From Chara braunii (Eukaryota > Streptophyta > Charophyceae > Charales > Characeae), in contig BFEA01000622.1 in NCBI GenBank assembly GCA_003427395.1, positions 630,998-686,548 of the forward strand: 55,551 nucleotides of DNA, written 5' to 3'. Numbering within the stretch: position 1 is the first letter of the stretch; every line of letters starts with the position of its first letter. Both the position numbers and the translations under genes were made by a program. The notes beneath the pieces were generated by a model. The model was not told the origin of the DNA and made no database searches. It saw only the letters and a program-made list of their open reading frames with translations. Positions 1 through 11,361 of the stretch are shown piece by piece.

Positions 1-25
1 CACACACACACACACACACACACAC
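1..25. repeat. (CA)n microsatellite
   Basis: Dinucleotide CA run at the window edge; it may extend further left. No gene is seen next to it. Confidence 0.95.
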
Positions 26-148
26 CCGCGCGGCCAATGGGATCCCATAGTTGTCCTGATGGTAGTTGTCGTGAGGGAGAGAGAGAGATGGAGGTGCCAA
101 AAGGGCCAGCCGCCCACCAAAACGCCCAGCCGCGGCTCTGTATCCGGT

Positions 149-149
<1 letters not shown>

Positions 150-220
<71 letters not shown>
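150..220. repeat. (GA)n microsatellite
   Basis: About 35 GA units with a few interruptions. The open frame that runs through it (alternating Arg-Glu) is a by-product of the repeat, not a gene. Confidence 0.95.
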
Positions 221-564
221 CAGAGACCATGAGGCCAGGATTTCCTCACAACCAACCCCGATGACATAGTCACAGTCCTCGGACCCTTACCCCGCTTCGG
301 TTCTGTGGGGACTCCCACGACAAGAGTGCTGATGTCCACGAAAGTGAAAAGTGGTCCATCCCCTACGATAATACTTATCCCCTGTAGACCGATTCAAAAT
401 ACGTTGTAAAACACAAAAAAAGGGAAGAATCCATCTATGCAAAATACGGTGTAAAACCACAACAAAGAAACAAGCCTACTGAGTTCCAGGATCAAGTACG
501 TTGTAAAACAAGCACACAGAACCAGGCCGAAGTGCCTGAATCATGCAACAGTTGGCTGCCCTTT

Positions 565-605
<41 letters not shown>

Positions 606-1494
606 AGTGGAATCTATCTAAATCAAGTGCATTGTGGCCCAAAAGAGAGAGAGAGAAAATACCGCGCCGCAGCACTCACCAAATGTACAAAATGAGAATG
701 CGGGCCTCGCCACACGGCAGCCAAAACGTAACGAAACGAAAAAAAAATTCGCGAGGGCAGAAGTTCGTGGTTACTTCGTTTTCTGATGCATCGCCACACG
801 AGCACGCGAAATGAGAACCAACGAGTACGGAAAGGGGAAAAAAGAACAAGAAAAAAAGGAGGGAGAATTTGTAAAAGACCCTCATAAGTTGAGATACATG
901 GCAAAATGCCCCTGAAAGATGTCGGTAGACCGGAATGCGCTTTTGGGCCGAAATCTTTGTGTCGTGCCCCTGTGCGGCGGGGTGGCGCAGCTTTGCAATC
1001 TGGACCTCCCCGTTTGGGCCTTGGAGTTTTGCAATAGCACCTAGGAGAAGTTGGCAAGTACTGGGGCATTTTGCAAAGTTTGACAGTACCCAGTAGGGAC
1101 ATATTGCAAAGTTGGGGGGTCCAACCTACGCCAGGGGTATTTCACACATTTTTGTTATTCTCAGAGGGGCATTCTGCTCTACTCGCATCTCCTGGGGGCA
1201 TTTTGGCATATATCTCCCCAAAGTTGGACGGTTTCAGATAGGGGTATATTGCAAAGATGTTATTTCACAAAATATTTTTATGTCAGAGGGGCATTCCGAT
1301 CTACCCACATCTTTTAGGGCCATTTTGGCATATATCTCAACTTCTGGGGGTATTTTGCAAATTACGCCCCCCCCCAAAAAAAACTGTTGTAAGCCAGGAG
1401 GGGGAGGTGGGGCCTAAGACGCAGGCTCGTCAGGCCACAAGCAAGCAAACCAGCAGAGGTTTCTCTGCCCTTGGGCATAACAATACACTGGGCC
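221..1494. other. Non-coding, repeat-derived stretch
   Basis: No coding region is supported. It holds three spaced copies of a motif close to AAATACGTTGTAAAAC (about 395-412, 441-457, 496-511), a 34-base A run (570-603), and a degenerate repeat at 854-1370 containing GGGGCATTCCGATCTACCC-like units. Frames here are short and of low complexity. Confidence 0.6.
854..1370. repeat. Degenerate inverted plus tandem repeat
   Basis: Two direct copies (about 1167-1222 and 1286-1340, period about 119 bp) share a 'GGGGCATT...CATCT...GGGCATTTTGGCATATATCTC' pattern. A third copy at about 854-947 is the reverse complement of the same unit. Together they could fold back on themselves. The family is unidentified; it may be a decayed MITE or a promoter array of an old element. 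Confidence 0.55.
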
Positions 1495-1916
1495 TGTGAC
1501 GCCCAAACCTCACGCCCAGCGCGACTTCCTGATCGGAGTAGGATGTGGGCCTGGAAGTGCAAAAAGGGGTGTGCCAAGGATTTTTGGGAAAGTGGAGTCC
1601 CAGGTCGGAACTGAGATCTCCTGTGGCAGGGTTTTTCGGGGGCACGAGTGCAATTTGGCGGAGAGGGCGGACCGCCTCTGGTTACAAGGCAGATGGTATG
1701 TGCGGGTCGCTCAAGGCCGAGCGAGCCATTGGTTCCGGGGACGGCAGTTCGCGGGCGGGTCCCTTAGGGGTAGGTGGGGTTCCGATGAGTCAGGCTGTCG
1801 GGAGTTGCCACGTGGCGCTGATCGTCGCGCGTTCAGGTTAGGCCTCCGGAATTCCGGGGTTCTCTGATCGCCGCGTCGTCGGCAATTCCCGCAGGGTGTG
1901 CTGGGCCAGTAGGGGG

Positions 1917-2186
1917 CTATGGCCGGCCACGGGACGACGTTGAGTTGATGATACGGAAGAAGAAGGCGAAAGGGAGGGAAACTGGTGGAGATAGGGTGAA
2001 GTAGTAGGTGTGGTCCGGAGAGGGGAAATCAGAGCACCGGGGGTCGCTGGTAGTGGCGCAGTGAAATTCCCGAGGACACAGTCGGTTCTCGGTTACGCAA
2101 GGGTATCTCTGTCGGAGGAGCTCGTTTATCCAAGGGGTGAAGTAATCCGGGTCGTATGATGAGTCTGAATCCCAGGATCGTGTCAT
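1917..2186 (-). pseudogene. LTR-B ORF, diverged copy 1
   Basis: An 89-codon frame homologous to the 142-aa ORFs in the other LTR-B copies. Shared blocks include TENRLC-REFHCA-TSDPRC and a leading DPDY/DPEY. After about residue 75 the reading frame shifts relative to the longer copies, and the Tyr-Trp-Pro block of the family is then found in another frame, so this copy carries indels. Function is unknown; no domain is recognised. Conservation at protein level despite nucleotide divergence is the main reason to list it. Confidence 0.55.
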
Positions 2187-3148
2187 TGCCGAGTTACAAG
2201 GTGCCTGAGGGCCGGTCCTTGTCGAAGGCGATCGCCTCGTGCAAGCACGTGCAGGCCGCGCCTACTCATGCTTATACGGGACAATGGTTTTGTCACTAGA
2301 CGCAGAATTGCCACGTTCGATCAGACAATATCCCCACAAGTGCTAATTCCTTTTGAGATCTGACGAGCCGACGCACATGAGCGCGGGCAAGTACTCAGAT
2401 CAAGTCGCGCGGTGTTCACTTCGTGTATGCAAGATGCACGCAATGCAACAGCCCGATCAAGAGACCAACAAAAACGAGAGCAGAATTGCCGATTGCGCAA
2501 AAAAACTCCTATCCTACTTACGAGTGCATTAATCAAAAGCAAAGGCAAGGATTCCGACAGAAAGATAACTGGCCAAACATTGTATCCATACATTCATTCA
2601 TTCAGCAACATGCACACAGTACATCTGAGATGGAATCACGAAGAGAACTGCGAGCAAAAATCCAAGTCCGAATTCCGAGAAATAAAAAAACGGGCAAACT
2701 GCCCGAGCCGAAATCAAAATTTATGTACACGAGGCAGGAGGGAGAAAAGATAAAAAAAAGCAGCAAAACCGCGTCCATCAACCTCAACTCTCCCTTCCTC
2801 TCTCTTCTTCTCCGATGCGGACAGTCCGTCGTCGCGCACCAACCCACGCACCTGTCAGGTTTGCCCGCATCCACAGCCGGTCGTGGCCCGCGTCAACCCC
2901 GCGCGTTTGGCACTAGCTCGTCGTGGCCCGTGTCAACCCCCGCTTAGTCCTCCCGCACCTGTCAGGTTCGCCCGCGCCCACAGTCCGTCGTGGCCCGCGT
3001 CAACCCCGCGCGTTTGGCACTAGCTCGTCGGGTCGCCCGACTCCAACTCTACTCACCTCTTACTTCGCTCGTGTGCCGACCCTCGCTGATCGCGCAACCC
3101 CGAGCTTCCAACAGCAGATTAAGAGAGTTAACTAATCGCGCCGCCGAA

Positions 3149-3155
3149 ATTTATA
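3149..3155 (-). promoter_or_regulatory. TATA box of LTR-B copy 1
   Basis: TATAAAT on the minus strand, preceded by a GCATGCATGC-like block that is also found next to the TATA boxes of the other three LTR-B copies. It is probably the Pol II promoter of the LTR. Confidence 0.6.
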
Positions 3156-4195
3156 GCGTGCATGCATGCGCGAAAAACACGGAATTACAAGGACTTAGGA
3201 GGGACAAAGGAGGAGGGATTGCCTACGTCTGCATGGCCCGATCACGGCGTGGGGGACGTAGCCGCTCTCCACGCACCGATCCAATCATGCAGACCGCGGC
3301 TACCAAAACAGAGTAGAAAGAAAAGAAAGAAGAGCAGGAAAGACGAAGTGCAAGAAGAAGGATACAGTTACAATGGCGCCCGCCTAAAATTACAGTTACA
3401 CACACGATTAAAGGCGCCGACTAATCAGAGTTCCGTTGCAGCCGCATGAAGAAGCGCGTAAACAAAAAGCTTTGCGCGGCGAAGGAAATCCTAATTACAA
3501 AATTCCTAAATTCCTGTGTAATGCGAAAAAGCACAAAGCACAAGCTTTGGAAAGAAAAGTCCGAAATTCCGAAAGCCACCAAGGCTCAATTAAAAGAAAA
3601 TTCAAAAGGAACGAAACAAATTCCCGCGCGATGTCTGCGCCCAAAAGATCGAAACCGAAACAAAAGAAACGACGTCAACATTTATTAGTTGTGCGCACGA
3701 CGGCGCGCCAACCATTCGGTCAGCCAATCAATCAACCGGTCGTCCTTGGACACACCTAGCTCCGAACCCAGCCATCCGAAAAGAAGCGACGAAAAAGACG
3801 AAAAAGCAAGGACACTGATGCAATTTTCCACCGATCCCGACCTCCCGTAATTGGTCCAACCTTCCCTGCTTAGGACCCTCATTGTAACCGTACAGAAAGT
3901 AGCGCGCTACAGAAAGTGGTTCGTCACAGGCCCCCACATCCTCATCAGTAAGCACAACAGGAGTTGTTGATCACCAGATAGACCTGAAAGAACCAGCGCC
4001 TGCCTCTGCTCCAGCCCCTGTTATGACCTCCCGGGGAGGAGAAAGAGTGCGTACCCGCACTGCACGATACGACCAACTGTGCCTCACCATCTCAAGCGGG
4101 AACCGTGGGCGCCAACATCCCACTTCCTCTCCCAAACACCTCAGGATAAATGAGACTGGAGGCGATGGATCAGGGAGCTCTACCCCAAGGGCAGG

Positions 4196-4450
4196 TTGGC
4201 CCAGTGGCCCGCCCACCCCATCAAAGCCTGGCAGGTTCGTTGCTATGCCAGTGATTCTGAAAGCCAACAATCAGAGTCCACTAGTACTACTCAAATCATA
4301 CCAGAAAAGGGATCTTTCAATCCCGTCAGTGGGAACAAATACCCTACGTTAACCAACACATATCTTGAAGATGGCAAAAAAGATGTTGGAGAACCGATTC
4401 CAAGCAGTAGCATTGCAAGGTGCAGGAGTTGGACAATAGAATCAGGATAG
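4196..4450 (+). pseudogene. Probable end of LINE-1 ORF1
   Basis: An 84-codon frame rich in Ser, Pro and Lys that ends just past the start of the endonuclease frame (overlap about 30 bp). Position directly before the endonuclease suggests the tail of ORF1, the RNA-binding protein of LINEs. No zinc knuckle or RRM is visible, so the call rests on context. Confidence 0.35.
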
Positions 4451-5152
4451 CGTCCTGGAACGTCCGTGGCTTGGTCAATGGCAATGACAAACACAGAAAA
4501 GCACGCCTCAAATCTTGGATCCATGATCAAAGAATTCGCATAATTATGATTCTGGAATCAAAACTGAACACGAACAGGGTAAGTGAGATCCAAAGTTGGT
4601 GGATCGGCCCGCAGATGTGGGCACTGGCAGACGGGACTAAGGGAGGGTGTGAAATCTTAATCCACAAGAACCTGAAATGCACAGTTGTGAGTGCAGATTA
4701 TGATCCCTCTGGCAAATGGGCGAGAATAATTATATACCTCACTGGGGTTTCGTGTGGATTGTTATCAGTATACACCCTAGCTGAACACCCCCCCAAGATC
4801 TCATTTATCCAATCCATCTCACATGTTATTCCCAATGCAGATCATGTAGTCATAGGCGGTGATTGGAACACTGTTCCAAACCTGGCCTTTTGACTCTTTC
4901 ACCCCCCTCTCCCACCCCGCAAAATTACATGCACTGTGTGAATCTTTTGTGGACAGCAATCTCTTTGATCCATATACATCTCTCCACCATGACCTAGAGA
5001 CCTTCACATTAATGTCTTCTAGCACGAATGGTTTAGGGTTACCCACTCGAAAAAGGTTAGACATAATCTTCATAGATGAGAGTACGATGTCAATGATCAT
5101 GGAAGCCAAATTAATCCCAACCCCCCTGTATCGGTTTACAAGCCAGTGCTAA
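4420..5152 (+). pseudogene. LINE-1 AP-like endonuclease domain, frameshifted
   Basis: Endonuclease of the exonuclease-endonuclease-phosphatase fold, which nicks target DNA to prime reverse transcription. The first frame (4420-4893) holds WNVRGL, an ESKL catalytic-Glu motif and GGDWN near its end. The frame then shifts, and 4859-5152 carries RLDIIFIDES, matching the family's RLDxIF motif. All key motifs survive, but the shift at about 4885-4895 breaks the protein. It is followed by linker sequence. Confidence 0.85.
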
Positions 5153-5772
5153 TCTCACTTGAATCATCAGTACCTTTCCCATATGTTGGTCGTGGGCACT
5201 GCGTGCCGGCCCAAAAATACGAGAGGCCGCCAATCCGATTTATCGGCGGCCGCCCTTCCATTTCAGACCAGCGCTTTACCCAACACGCCTCTGAAAAATA
5301 TTTGGGAAAGGTACAGACGACTTAACACGGGTTCAACAATCGAGAGGGGTAGAGGTTGCTTTAGGCTCAACATTCATATCTTCAAAGACCTTGGTATGGT
5401 GGAATAGGTTCAAGACTTATGGGAGGAATGACGCACCTTTTCAGACATGTACCCTGAACCAGAGGATTAGCTGGATAAAGGGCTCCACCTAATATGAGGA
5501 CACTTCAATCTTTTCTCCCGCATCAAGGCAGTCAAGCGTAAAATGAAGGAGATCACACTTGCAAGAAAAATTAAGACAAGAGAGGAACTACTTGGCTTTG
5601 CAGATTTTTTAGACGAGTTGTGGCTATGGCAACGAGCCCGATGGTTACAGGAATGGCAAGACACCCGAATAGCCAAATATGAAACATGGACTAAATACAG
5701 ACAACTTAATAACGTAATTGAGTCCAACCGAATGTGTAAGGGTATATTCAAAGTTGGCAAGGATTGTGTGGC
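5153..5772 (+). pseudogene. LINE-1 linker between endonuclease and RT, 5' part
   Basis: Decayed coding sequence between endonuclease and RT. The best open piece (5543-5772) is rich in Arg, Trp and Glu, as is usual for the helical linker in plant LINEs. It runs straight into the solo LTR inserted at 5773; the matching continuation resumes at 8048. Confidence 0.5.
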
Positions 5773-6465
5773 TGTGACGAACTGTTTTCCGTAAGCGTGC
5801 AACTTTCAGCGCGACGATACTTCGGGGGTTGATTGAGAGGGGCCTGCCCAACTACACGAATGCCCTCATCTGTTGGAAAAAGGGTGGTCCCACGACGGTT
5901 GGTAGTTGATCGCGCCTTAGCAAGCACGAAAAATAATTGTTGTCATAGCTTCTTTCTTGTTCTTCTGTGAGGTTGGGGAATTTTGGCACGATCGTCGTGC
6001 TGGTGAATCTTTTTGAATTTTCAATTGGTGTCGAGCCCACGCGGGTTCTCGGAATTTCTTTTATCAAATTTCTTCTTGCAATTAGGACTTAAATTAGACT
6101 AGGAATTTGGGTACACCGTAATTTTGCCTACAACTGCACGGTGCTTCTTGCCTGCGTGCGCTCTGCTGCGCCAGGGTCTGTGCTCTGGCTTCTTCGCGCC
6201 TTAATCTCGTGCGTAACTGTATTTCTCTTCTTGGTAAAGCGCAAATGCAACTGTAATCTTCTCCTTTTTGATATCTTCGTCGCGCCCCTGTGCGTGCATA
6301 GTTTCCTCGATCTTATTAGCCTGAACGATGCATGACTGGATTGATGCGTGGAGAGTGGCTATGTCCCCCACGTTGTGGCCTGACCATGCAGCTGTAGGCA
6401 CTTCCTTCCTTCTTCTTCCCTACCACTCAAGCACAATCCCGGTTATCTCGCACGGACACTCATGC

Positions 6466-6472
6466 TATAAAT
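6466..6472 (+). promoter_or_regulatory. TATA box of LTR-B copy 4
   Basis: CATGCTATAAATG matches the TATA context of the other LTR-B copies. A block about 60-120 bp upstream (containing GAGAGTGGCTATGTCCCCCA) is also shared by all four copies and may be a transcription-factor site. Confidence 0.6.
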
Positions 6473-7283
6473 GTATGATCTCTGGCCATTTCCCCGGAAT
6501 GGCATAATATGAGCAATTGGATGTTCGGTTGCATGAATGCTTGTTGTTTCCTCGCCTTTTCCCTGTGATACTGATGAGCATGCCGGTTGATCCGATGTCT
6601 GTTTTCGCACTAAGCCTACCAGCGGCGACTCTGTGCCGACGGATCGATACGTGTTGAAAGCTATGATAATTCCCAGCCTAATTGAAGGGAGATCTTGTAC
6701 AAACAAGTATACGCCCAGCCAAGGGAGGTCATCGCGTACACCCGTGTCTACAGGATCTTCCCCTGACCAGGTCGCCTATCGAGCACCACAGATGTATGGA
6801 TTCCCTCCCCCACCTCCTCGTTTTTTTTATTGCATTGATGACTTAATGAGTAGAGGCATGTATGTGGTCCCGCCCATGTTTGAGATAAAACGACTATGTC
6901 CTTGGGATTGATCGGATGTGTGATCGTCTGTCTCCCACGCCCTCACCTGGATCAGGACAGATACATGCACAATGAGTAAGTTGATCTCAATGTATGTGAG
7001 CTTGATTTCCGCACGTCTGGATTGCGCACAATTGACATCGGATGCATGAGAATGAGTGTTCATTTATTTTCTTTTGCTCATCGAACGGCCCGCTGGTCCA
7101 CCTAAGTTGATTCGGGTTCGGTGGGGACAGATCTTGTGCACACACGTATACGAGTGATCGCCAAATCGGTAGTTATCACGTATACGCGTGTCTGCATGAC
7201 CAGCACCCCCTCTCCTTGCACAATTAAATGCATACGACCAGCCCTTCTAGCCGAGTATGGATGATGACGTTCCATTCTGGATC

Positions 7284-7622
7284 ATGGACCATGCCAGTCT
7301 GAGAAACCCTGAGTATAGAGAATACTGGGAAAACAAATAACTCCTTCACCGATCAAACTTACGACCCCCGGCCTACCCCTGTCAAACGAAGGACAATCGA
7401 CTGTGTGCTTGGGACTTTCACCAAGCTCTTGGACGGAACCCCCGAACCCCAGATTACCCCGACCCCCGTAGTTATCAGTGTCACCTTACGCCAGGATTCG
7501 TCGCCGTTGAAACCAACTTCCCTCTGTTCTATCTCCTCCTCCCCTATCACCATCTGACGTTAGTCCCCTAGGATTCGATCGCGCATTACTGGCCCCGGAG
7601 GCCGTGTTCTGAGTGCTATTAG
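7284..7622 (+). pseudogene. LTR-B ORF, copy 4 with two stops
   Basis: From ATG 7284 the frame reads 112 codons with two internal stops (TAA early, TAG about 25 codons from the end). It aligns with the 142-aa LTR ORF at 52651: NPEY, DNRLCAW, TPDYP, TPGFV, ETNFP, LLLPYHHLT, HYWP and a final CxxC all have counterparts in order. Nucleotide similarity here is much lower than protein similarity, which suggests past selection on a protein. Function unknown. Confidence 0.6.
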
Positions 7623-8047
7623 TACAACACTTACCGGGCAGTGGGATTCGTACAACGGACCCACTCTGAATCTGAGCACCAAGAACACAGTCTCCGGCTG
7701 AGGCCGTCCATGTCGGACTTGGAGATCTGCGAAACCTGCCGACAATAGGTGATTGAACAGAGAGACACCCACTGCGTTCCCTCAGTGCACCACGTGTGTG
7801 CCCGCCTCAGGTGACAGGACCGACGAGATTAGCCGCTCGACCCTGAGAAAGGAAAAACCCAAGAGCGGGCCCTATGCAAAAACCACTTGCATTCATATCC
7901 CCGAAACTTGACACTAGAGATCTCAGTTCCGACCTTGGACTCCACCCCCATCTTCCTAAAATCCTTGGCACACCCCGTATAGTGCACTTCTGGGCTCACC
8001 ATCGCTCCGACAAGGAAGTTGCGCTGGGCGTGAGGTTGGGCGTCACA

Positions 8048-9190
8048 TGGCCTCCTCAGCAATGAGTGAGATGTTGCTTCGGTTTAATTCAAACGAACCA
8101 ATTGCTAGAACATCCCAAGAAATCATGTAGTATGTCCGTTCGTTATATGATGAACTCTTAACATCCGAGAAACAACCCGGAGATCCAATCATCGACCCTG
8201 AATGGAAAAACTTTCTTTGGGGGTGAACACGACGAATCCTCTCTGGCAATGAACAAAAATATTTACAAGAACCTATCACCCTTAAGGAATTAATTGAGGT
8301 AAAGACGGTCTCCTAGTAGCATTCTATGATATGTTATGGAACCTAATGGGACCAAACATGGTTCAAATCTTCAACGATATCCTTACGGCCACAAATTAGG
8401 ACCTAGAACGACAGAGGGAGTAATAACATTGATATATAAGAAAGGAGACAACAGAGATGTACGTTACTGGTGCTCCACATCCCTTCTCAGTGGAGCAGTG
8501 GAAAATCTTGGCCAAAACCATGGCCAAAAGACTAACCAAACTCATGTCAAAGATGGTGTCACCGGATCAATCTGGCTTTGTACCAGGCAGACAAGTGTTG
8601 GACGACATAATAACCATCTCACAAGCACTTGAATTGATCAAATTAAGGAACTCTAACTCAACAGTGATACTAATCGACTTTGAAAAAAATTACGACCGGG
8701 TTAATTGAGACTTTGTCCAAGAAACACTCACACAAGTGGGGTTCGGCCCCAACTATATCTCTTGGCTCGGATCTTTATACAGCGGATCCTAAGGCCGGGT
8801 TCAAGTAAACGGTTTCATCTCCCCCCTTCATAGTATCAAGATCTCTTCGACATTGGTGCCCACTGGCGTCCTCTCTCTTTGTAATCCAGATGGATGTTCT
8901 CTTAAATATGGTCAAATCTCATCTGCTCTATAAGGTCTATTTGTGTCTCCTTCCTATAACGGAAGGTATCTCCACTCGCAGATGACTTCTCGACAATTTC
9001 TGAAAACTTATTAAATCAGTACTAGTCCTGAGGCAATGCTTAACAGTCTACGAAGCCGCCCTGGAAATGAAAGTCAGTTGGCATAAATTTGTTGCTATGA
9101 CTCAGGATGACAGCCCGCTGGCAACAGATTGGGGCTTAAAAGTCCTGCCCAACTCGGATTGGAACGATACCTCGGGATCCTAGTCTGTGT
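8048..9190 (+). pseudogene. LINE-1 reverse transcriptase, broken
   Basis: RT motifs in order: GVITLIYKKGD with the following NWRPISLL-like block (about 8418-8500), SPDQSGFVPGR (about 8560-8590), and the catalytic block IDFEKNYDRV (about 8672-8704), where the family has FEKAYDRV. These lie in at least two frames, with stops from 8706 on. The Y/FADD block is not intact in the following stretch. Non-functional. Confidence 0.8.
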
Positions 9191-11121
9191 CATTTTTCGA
9201 CTGCACCACGACACATAATTCCACCATAGAAAAAAGAATAAGGAATTCTTGTGGACACTGGTTTAGAAAGAAATTCCTGTCACTTTTTTTTGGTGCTATG
9301 GTGGCCAACGTATCAATCCTCTCCCCAATATGGTACATTTTATCATTCAGAGAACCGTCTCAATTCTCTCTCTAACTGATACGCCAACTTCTTTCTATGT
9401 TCATTTGGAAAGCCTTAGGGAACTCGAACGCTGCTTCATGCATGAATAAGCTAGCCTGGTGGAAGATGGTGGAAAACAAAAAGGACGGGGGCCTAGGGGT
9501 CATCGACCCCGAAATTCAGAACAAATCTCTTCTGTCCAAGTAGGTGGTTAGGTTTCTAACACAGTCAATTGACTTATATGGATCCAATTAGCAACTTGCA
9601 TTCTTTCCAACGATTGGAACCTGTCCGATAACACAACAATATGGGACTGTTTGCTTTTCCCCCCAATGACTAAAAATACCAACTTCCCTACCTGGGGCCC
9701 AATCCTCAAGTCTTGGACCAGAATGCTACCAGACAGGGTCATGGAATGCTCATCAACAGAAGAAGTCCTTTCATCTGTCCTGTATGAGAATCCGGCAATT
9801 CGGGAAGAGCAAGGAGCTGTGTTCAATGTCTCTGCACAACCAGGTAACTTAAAGTTTGGCTGAAGATGGCTACAAAGGGGTATCTGGCTGGTGGAACGCA
9901 ACTGGGACATGAAACAAAAATGGTGGAAAACAACAGAAGAATTGAAGAGCAAGCTCAGGGGTCTCTGGAATACCTCCTCACATTTGAAGGAGGCAACAAT
10001 AGTGATCCCGGATGCTGTCTGAAGAAGGGGACGAATGGTTGGAAGAAACGTGGTGGTCGAACACCGAACAGGAATCTCAAATCCTGCACATCTTGGAATC
10101 AAGGTCAGGCAAGGAGTTAAAACCTGAAGTTTGGCGACAGTCGGGCCCAAAGGAGTTAAAGCGAATGGAATGTGCGCATACATCACGAGGCAGGCTAGGG
10201 GTGTCTATTGAGGTAAGGCTCACTGTTACCCCAGAGGGCACCCTGCTGACACAGGTTGGCAAATCTACGACTCCACCAGAACCACGATACCTTATCCGTC
10301 AGAATGGGATTGGAATCATTGGACACTTGCCTCACACTCAGCACCCTCGGCTACTACCCCACTCCACAAGTATACTCCCAAACTGGGCTACAAATTACAT
10401 CCGAAGGCCTCTTCTCTGAAAAAGCAGTCCTGGTTGTCATGGAGCAAGAGGTTGTCATGGAGCAAGAGAGCTTAAACTATGTCCTTCCTAACATTCGTGA
10501 ACAGTTGGTTCCCATTTTATTGTCAAATGATCTCGGGGATAACGGAAGGAAAAATGAACAGTCTTCAATGGCTGCACATGCACTCGTGTCTACCTACAAC
10601 TGAATGGTGCTCAGAGAAAGGAATAATGGTGAAGATTTTCTCCGATCAGTGTCCTTACCCACGAGTGGAATCCACTACTCATCTGTGGTGGGAATGTGTC
10701 ATTGCCAGGGTATTCTGGGAAAATGGATTGAGACAATATGGGTGAAAGCGTACGCGGAGACCAATATATGAAAATATCCGGAATTACGACAAAAAAAAAG
10801 GGTAAAGCCATAAAATATAATTTCCAGTCTATAGCATTTTGGCTTTTGTGGCTAGCACGCAGAGATAAACGGCTTAATGTTAAGCCATCCTCCGACGTAG
10901 CCATTGGAAACCAGTTCAGGTACTCGGTGAGGATGCTGGTATTGGCAGAATACAGAAAGAACAGTCAACGGAAGATCTCGGGTGGTAAGGTCTACACAGT
11001 CCCCAATTATCATTGGGAACACCAGTTTAGATGGGTGGCCTCACTGAACTCGGGTAAGATCTTCTTCTCTAGACTACCGTGGGATGAACGGGAGACATCC
11101 CAAACAGTCAACAGGCAGTAG
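9191..11121 (+). pseudogene. LINE-1 C-terminal region
   Basis: Decayed coding sequence of the RT thumb and C-terminus. Recognisable pieces: LAWWKMVENKKDGGLGVIDP (about 9450-9510), the zf-RVT-like STTHLWWECVIARVFW block (about 10672-10720), and an open 127-codon C-terminal frame (10738-11121) with the Trp/Arg-rich sequence usual at LINE ends. Several frames are involved. Confidence 0.65.
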
Positions 11122-11186
11122 GCCGGAGAGTCCTCAGCAACAGGAAGCTAAGGTACCCTTGCTTTGTTTGTAAATCCGCGATAGCA

Positions 11187-11361
11187 GTGTAGCTATCAAG
11201 AGGGGTCATTTTTGTAGTAACCCTCAGGCGCAGAGTGCGCTGGACCTGCTTTCCAGCATGAGACAGGACGCTAGACCTGGTTTCCAGCTGGAGATAAGAG
11301 GATGCTGAAACTGTTTTTCAGCAGCAAACCCGGGTCAAATGACCCCTCTTGATAGCTACAC
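11187..11361. mobile_element. 175-bp element with 25-bp perfect terminal inverted repeats
   Basis: The ends (GTGTAGCTATCAAGAGGGGT plus five more bases, and its reverse complement) match perfectly over 25 bp. The core contains three consecutive stem-loops (11237-11257, 11265-11287, 11300-11321) related to the hairpin motif found elsewhere. No target duplication is obvious. A MITE or fold-back element is likely. Confidence 0.6.

Larger units (their letters stand above)
1495..3928 (-). mobile_element. Solo LTR of Ty3 family B (copy 1)
   Basis: A 2,434-bp block with inverted ends TGTGACG/CGTCACA, flanked on both sides by GGCC, which reads as a 4-bp target duplication. It is homologous over its length to the blocks at 24228-26884 and 50894-53392, and more distantly to 5773-8047. 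Orientation (minus) comes from the copy at 24228, whose end abuts a primer-binding site, and from the shared TATA box. No internal region or PBS follows, so it is best read as a solo LTR left by LTR-LTR recombination. It carries a decayed version of the LTR ORF at 1917-2186. Confidence 0.8.
5773..8047 (+). mobile_element. Solo LTR of family B (copy 4, older) inside LINE-1
   Basis: 2,275 bp with perfect inverted ends TGTGACG/CGTCACA and flanking TGGC on both sides (4-bp target duplication). It is clearly related to the other LTR-B copies in its 3' 220 bp, around the TATA box and in a conserved block upstream of it (about 6345-6410), but is more diverged. No PBS or internal sequence follows, so it is a solo LTR. 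Its insertion splits LINE-1, so it is younger than that LINE. Confidence 0.8.
3929..11121 (+). mobile_element. LINE-1: decayed non-LTR retrotransposon
   Basis: A LINE with an APE-type endonuclease, reverse transcriptase and C-terminal zinc-binding region in the expected order, all on plus. It is split by the solo LTR-B at 5773-8047. Many stops and frameshifts mean it cannot make protein. The stretch 3929-4195 before the first recognisable LINE sequence shows no clear gene; 4196-4450 is an open frame that probably belongs to the end of ORF1. Confidence 0.8.

Noticed and set aside
37-264. 75-codon Arg/Glu-repeat frame
   Set aside because: Driven by the GA microsatellite; no gene features.
1495-3928. 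DNA transposon with TGTGACG inverted ends
   Set aside because: The inverted ends are short, the block matches LTRs next to a PBS, and it has a Pol II TATA box; a solo LTR is simpler.
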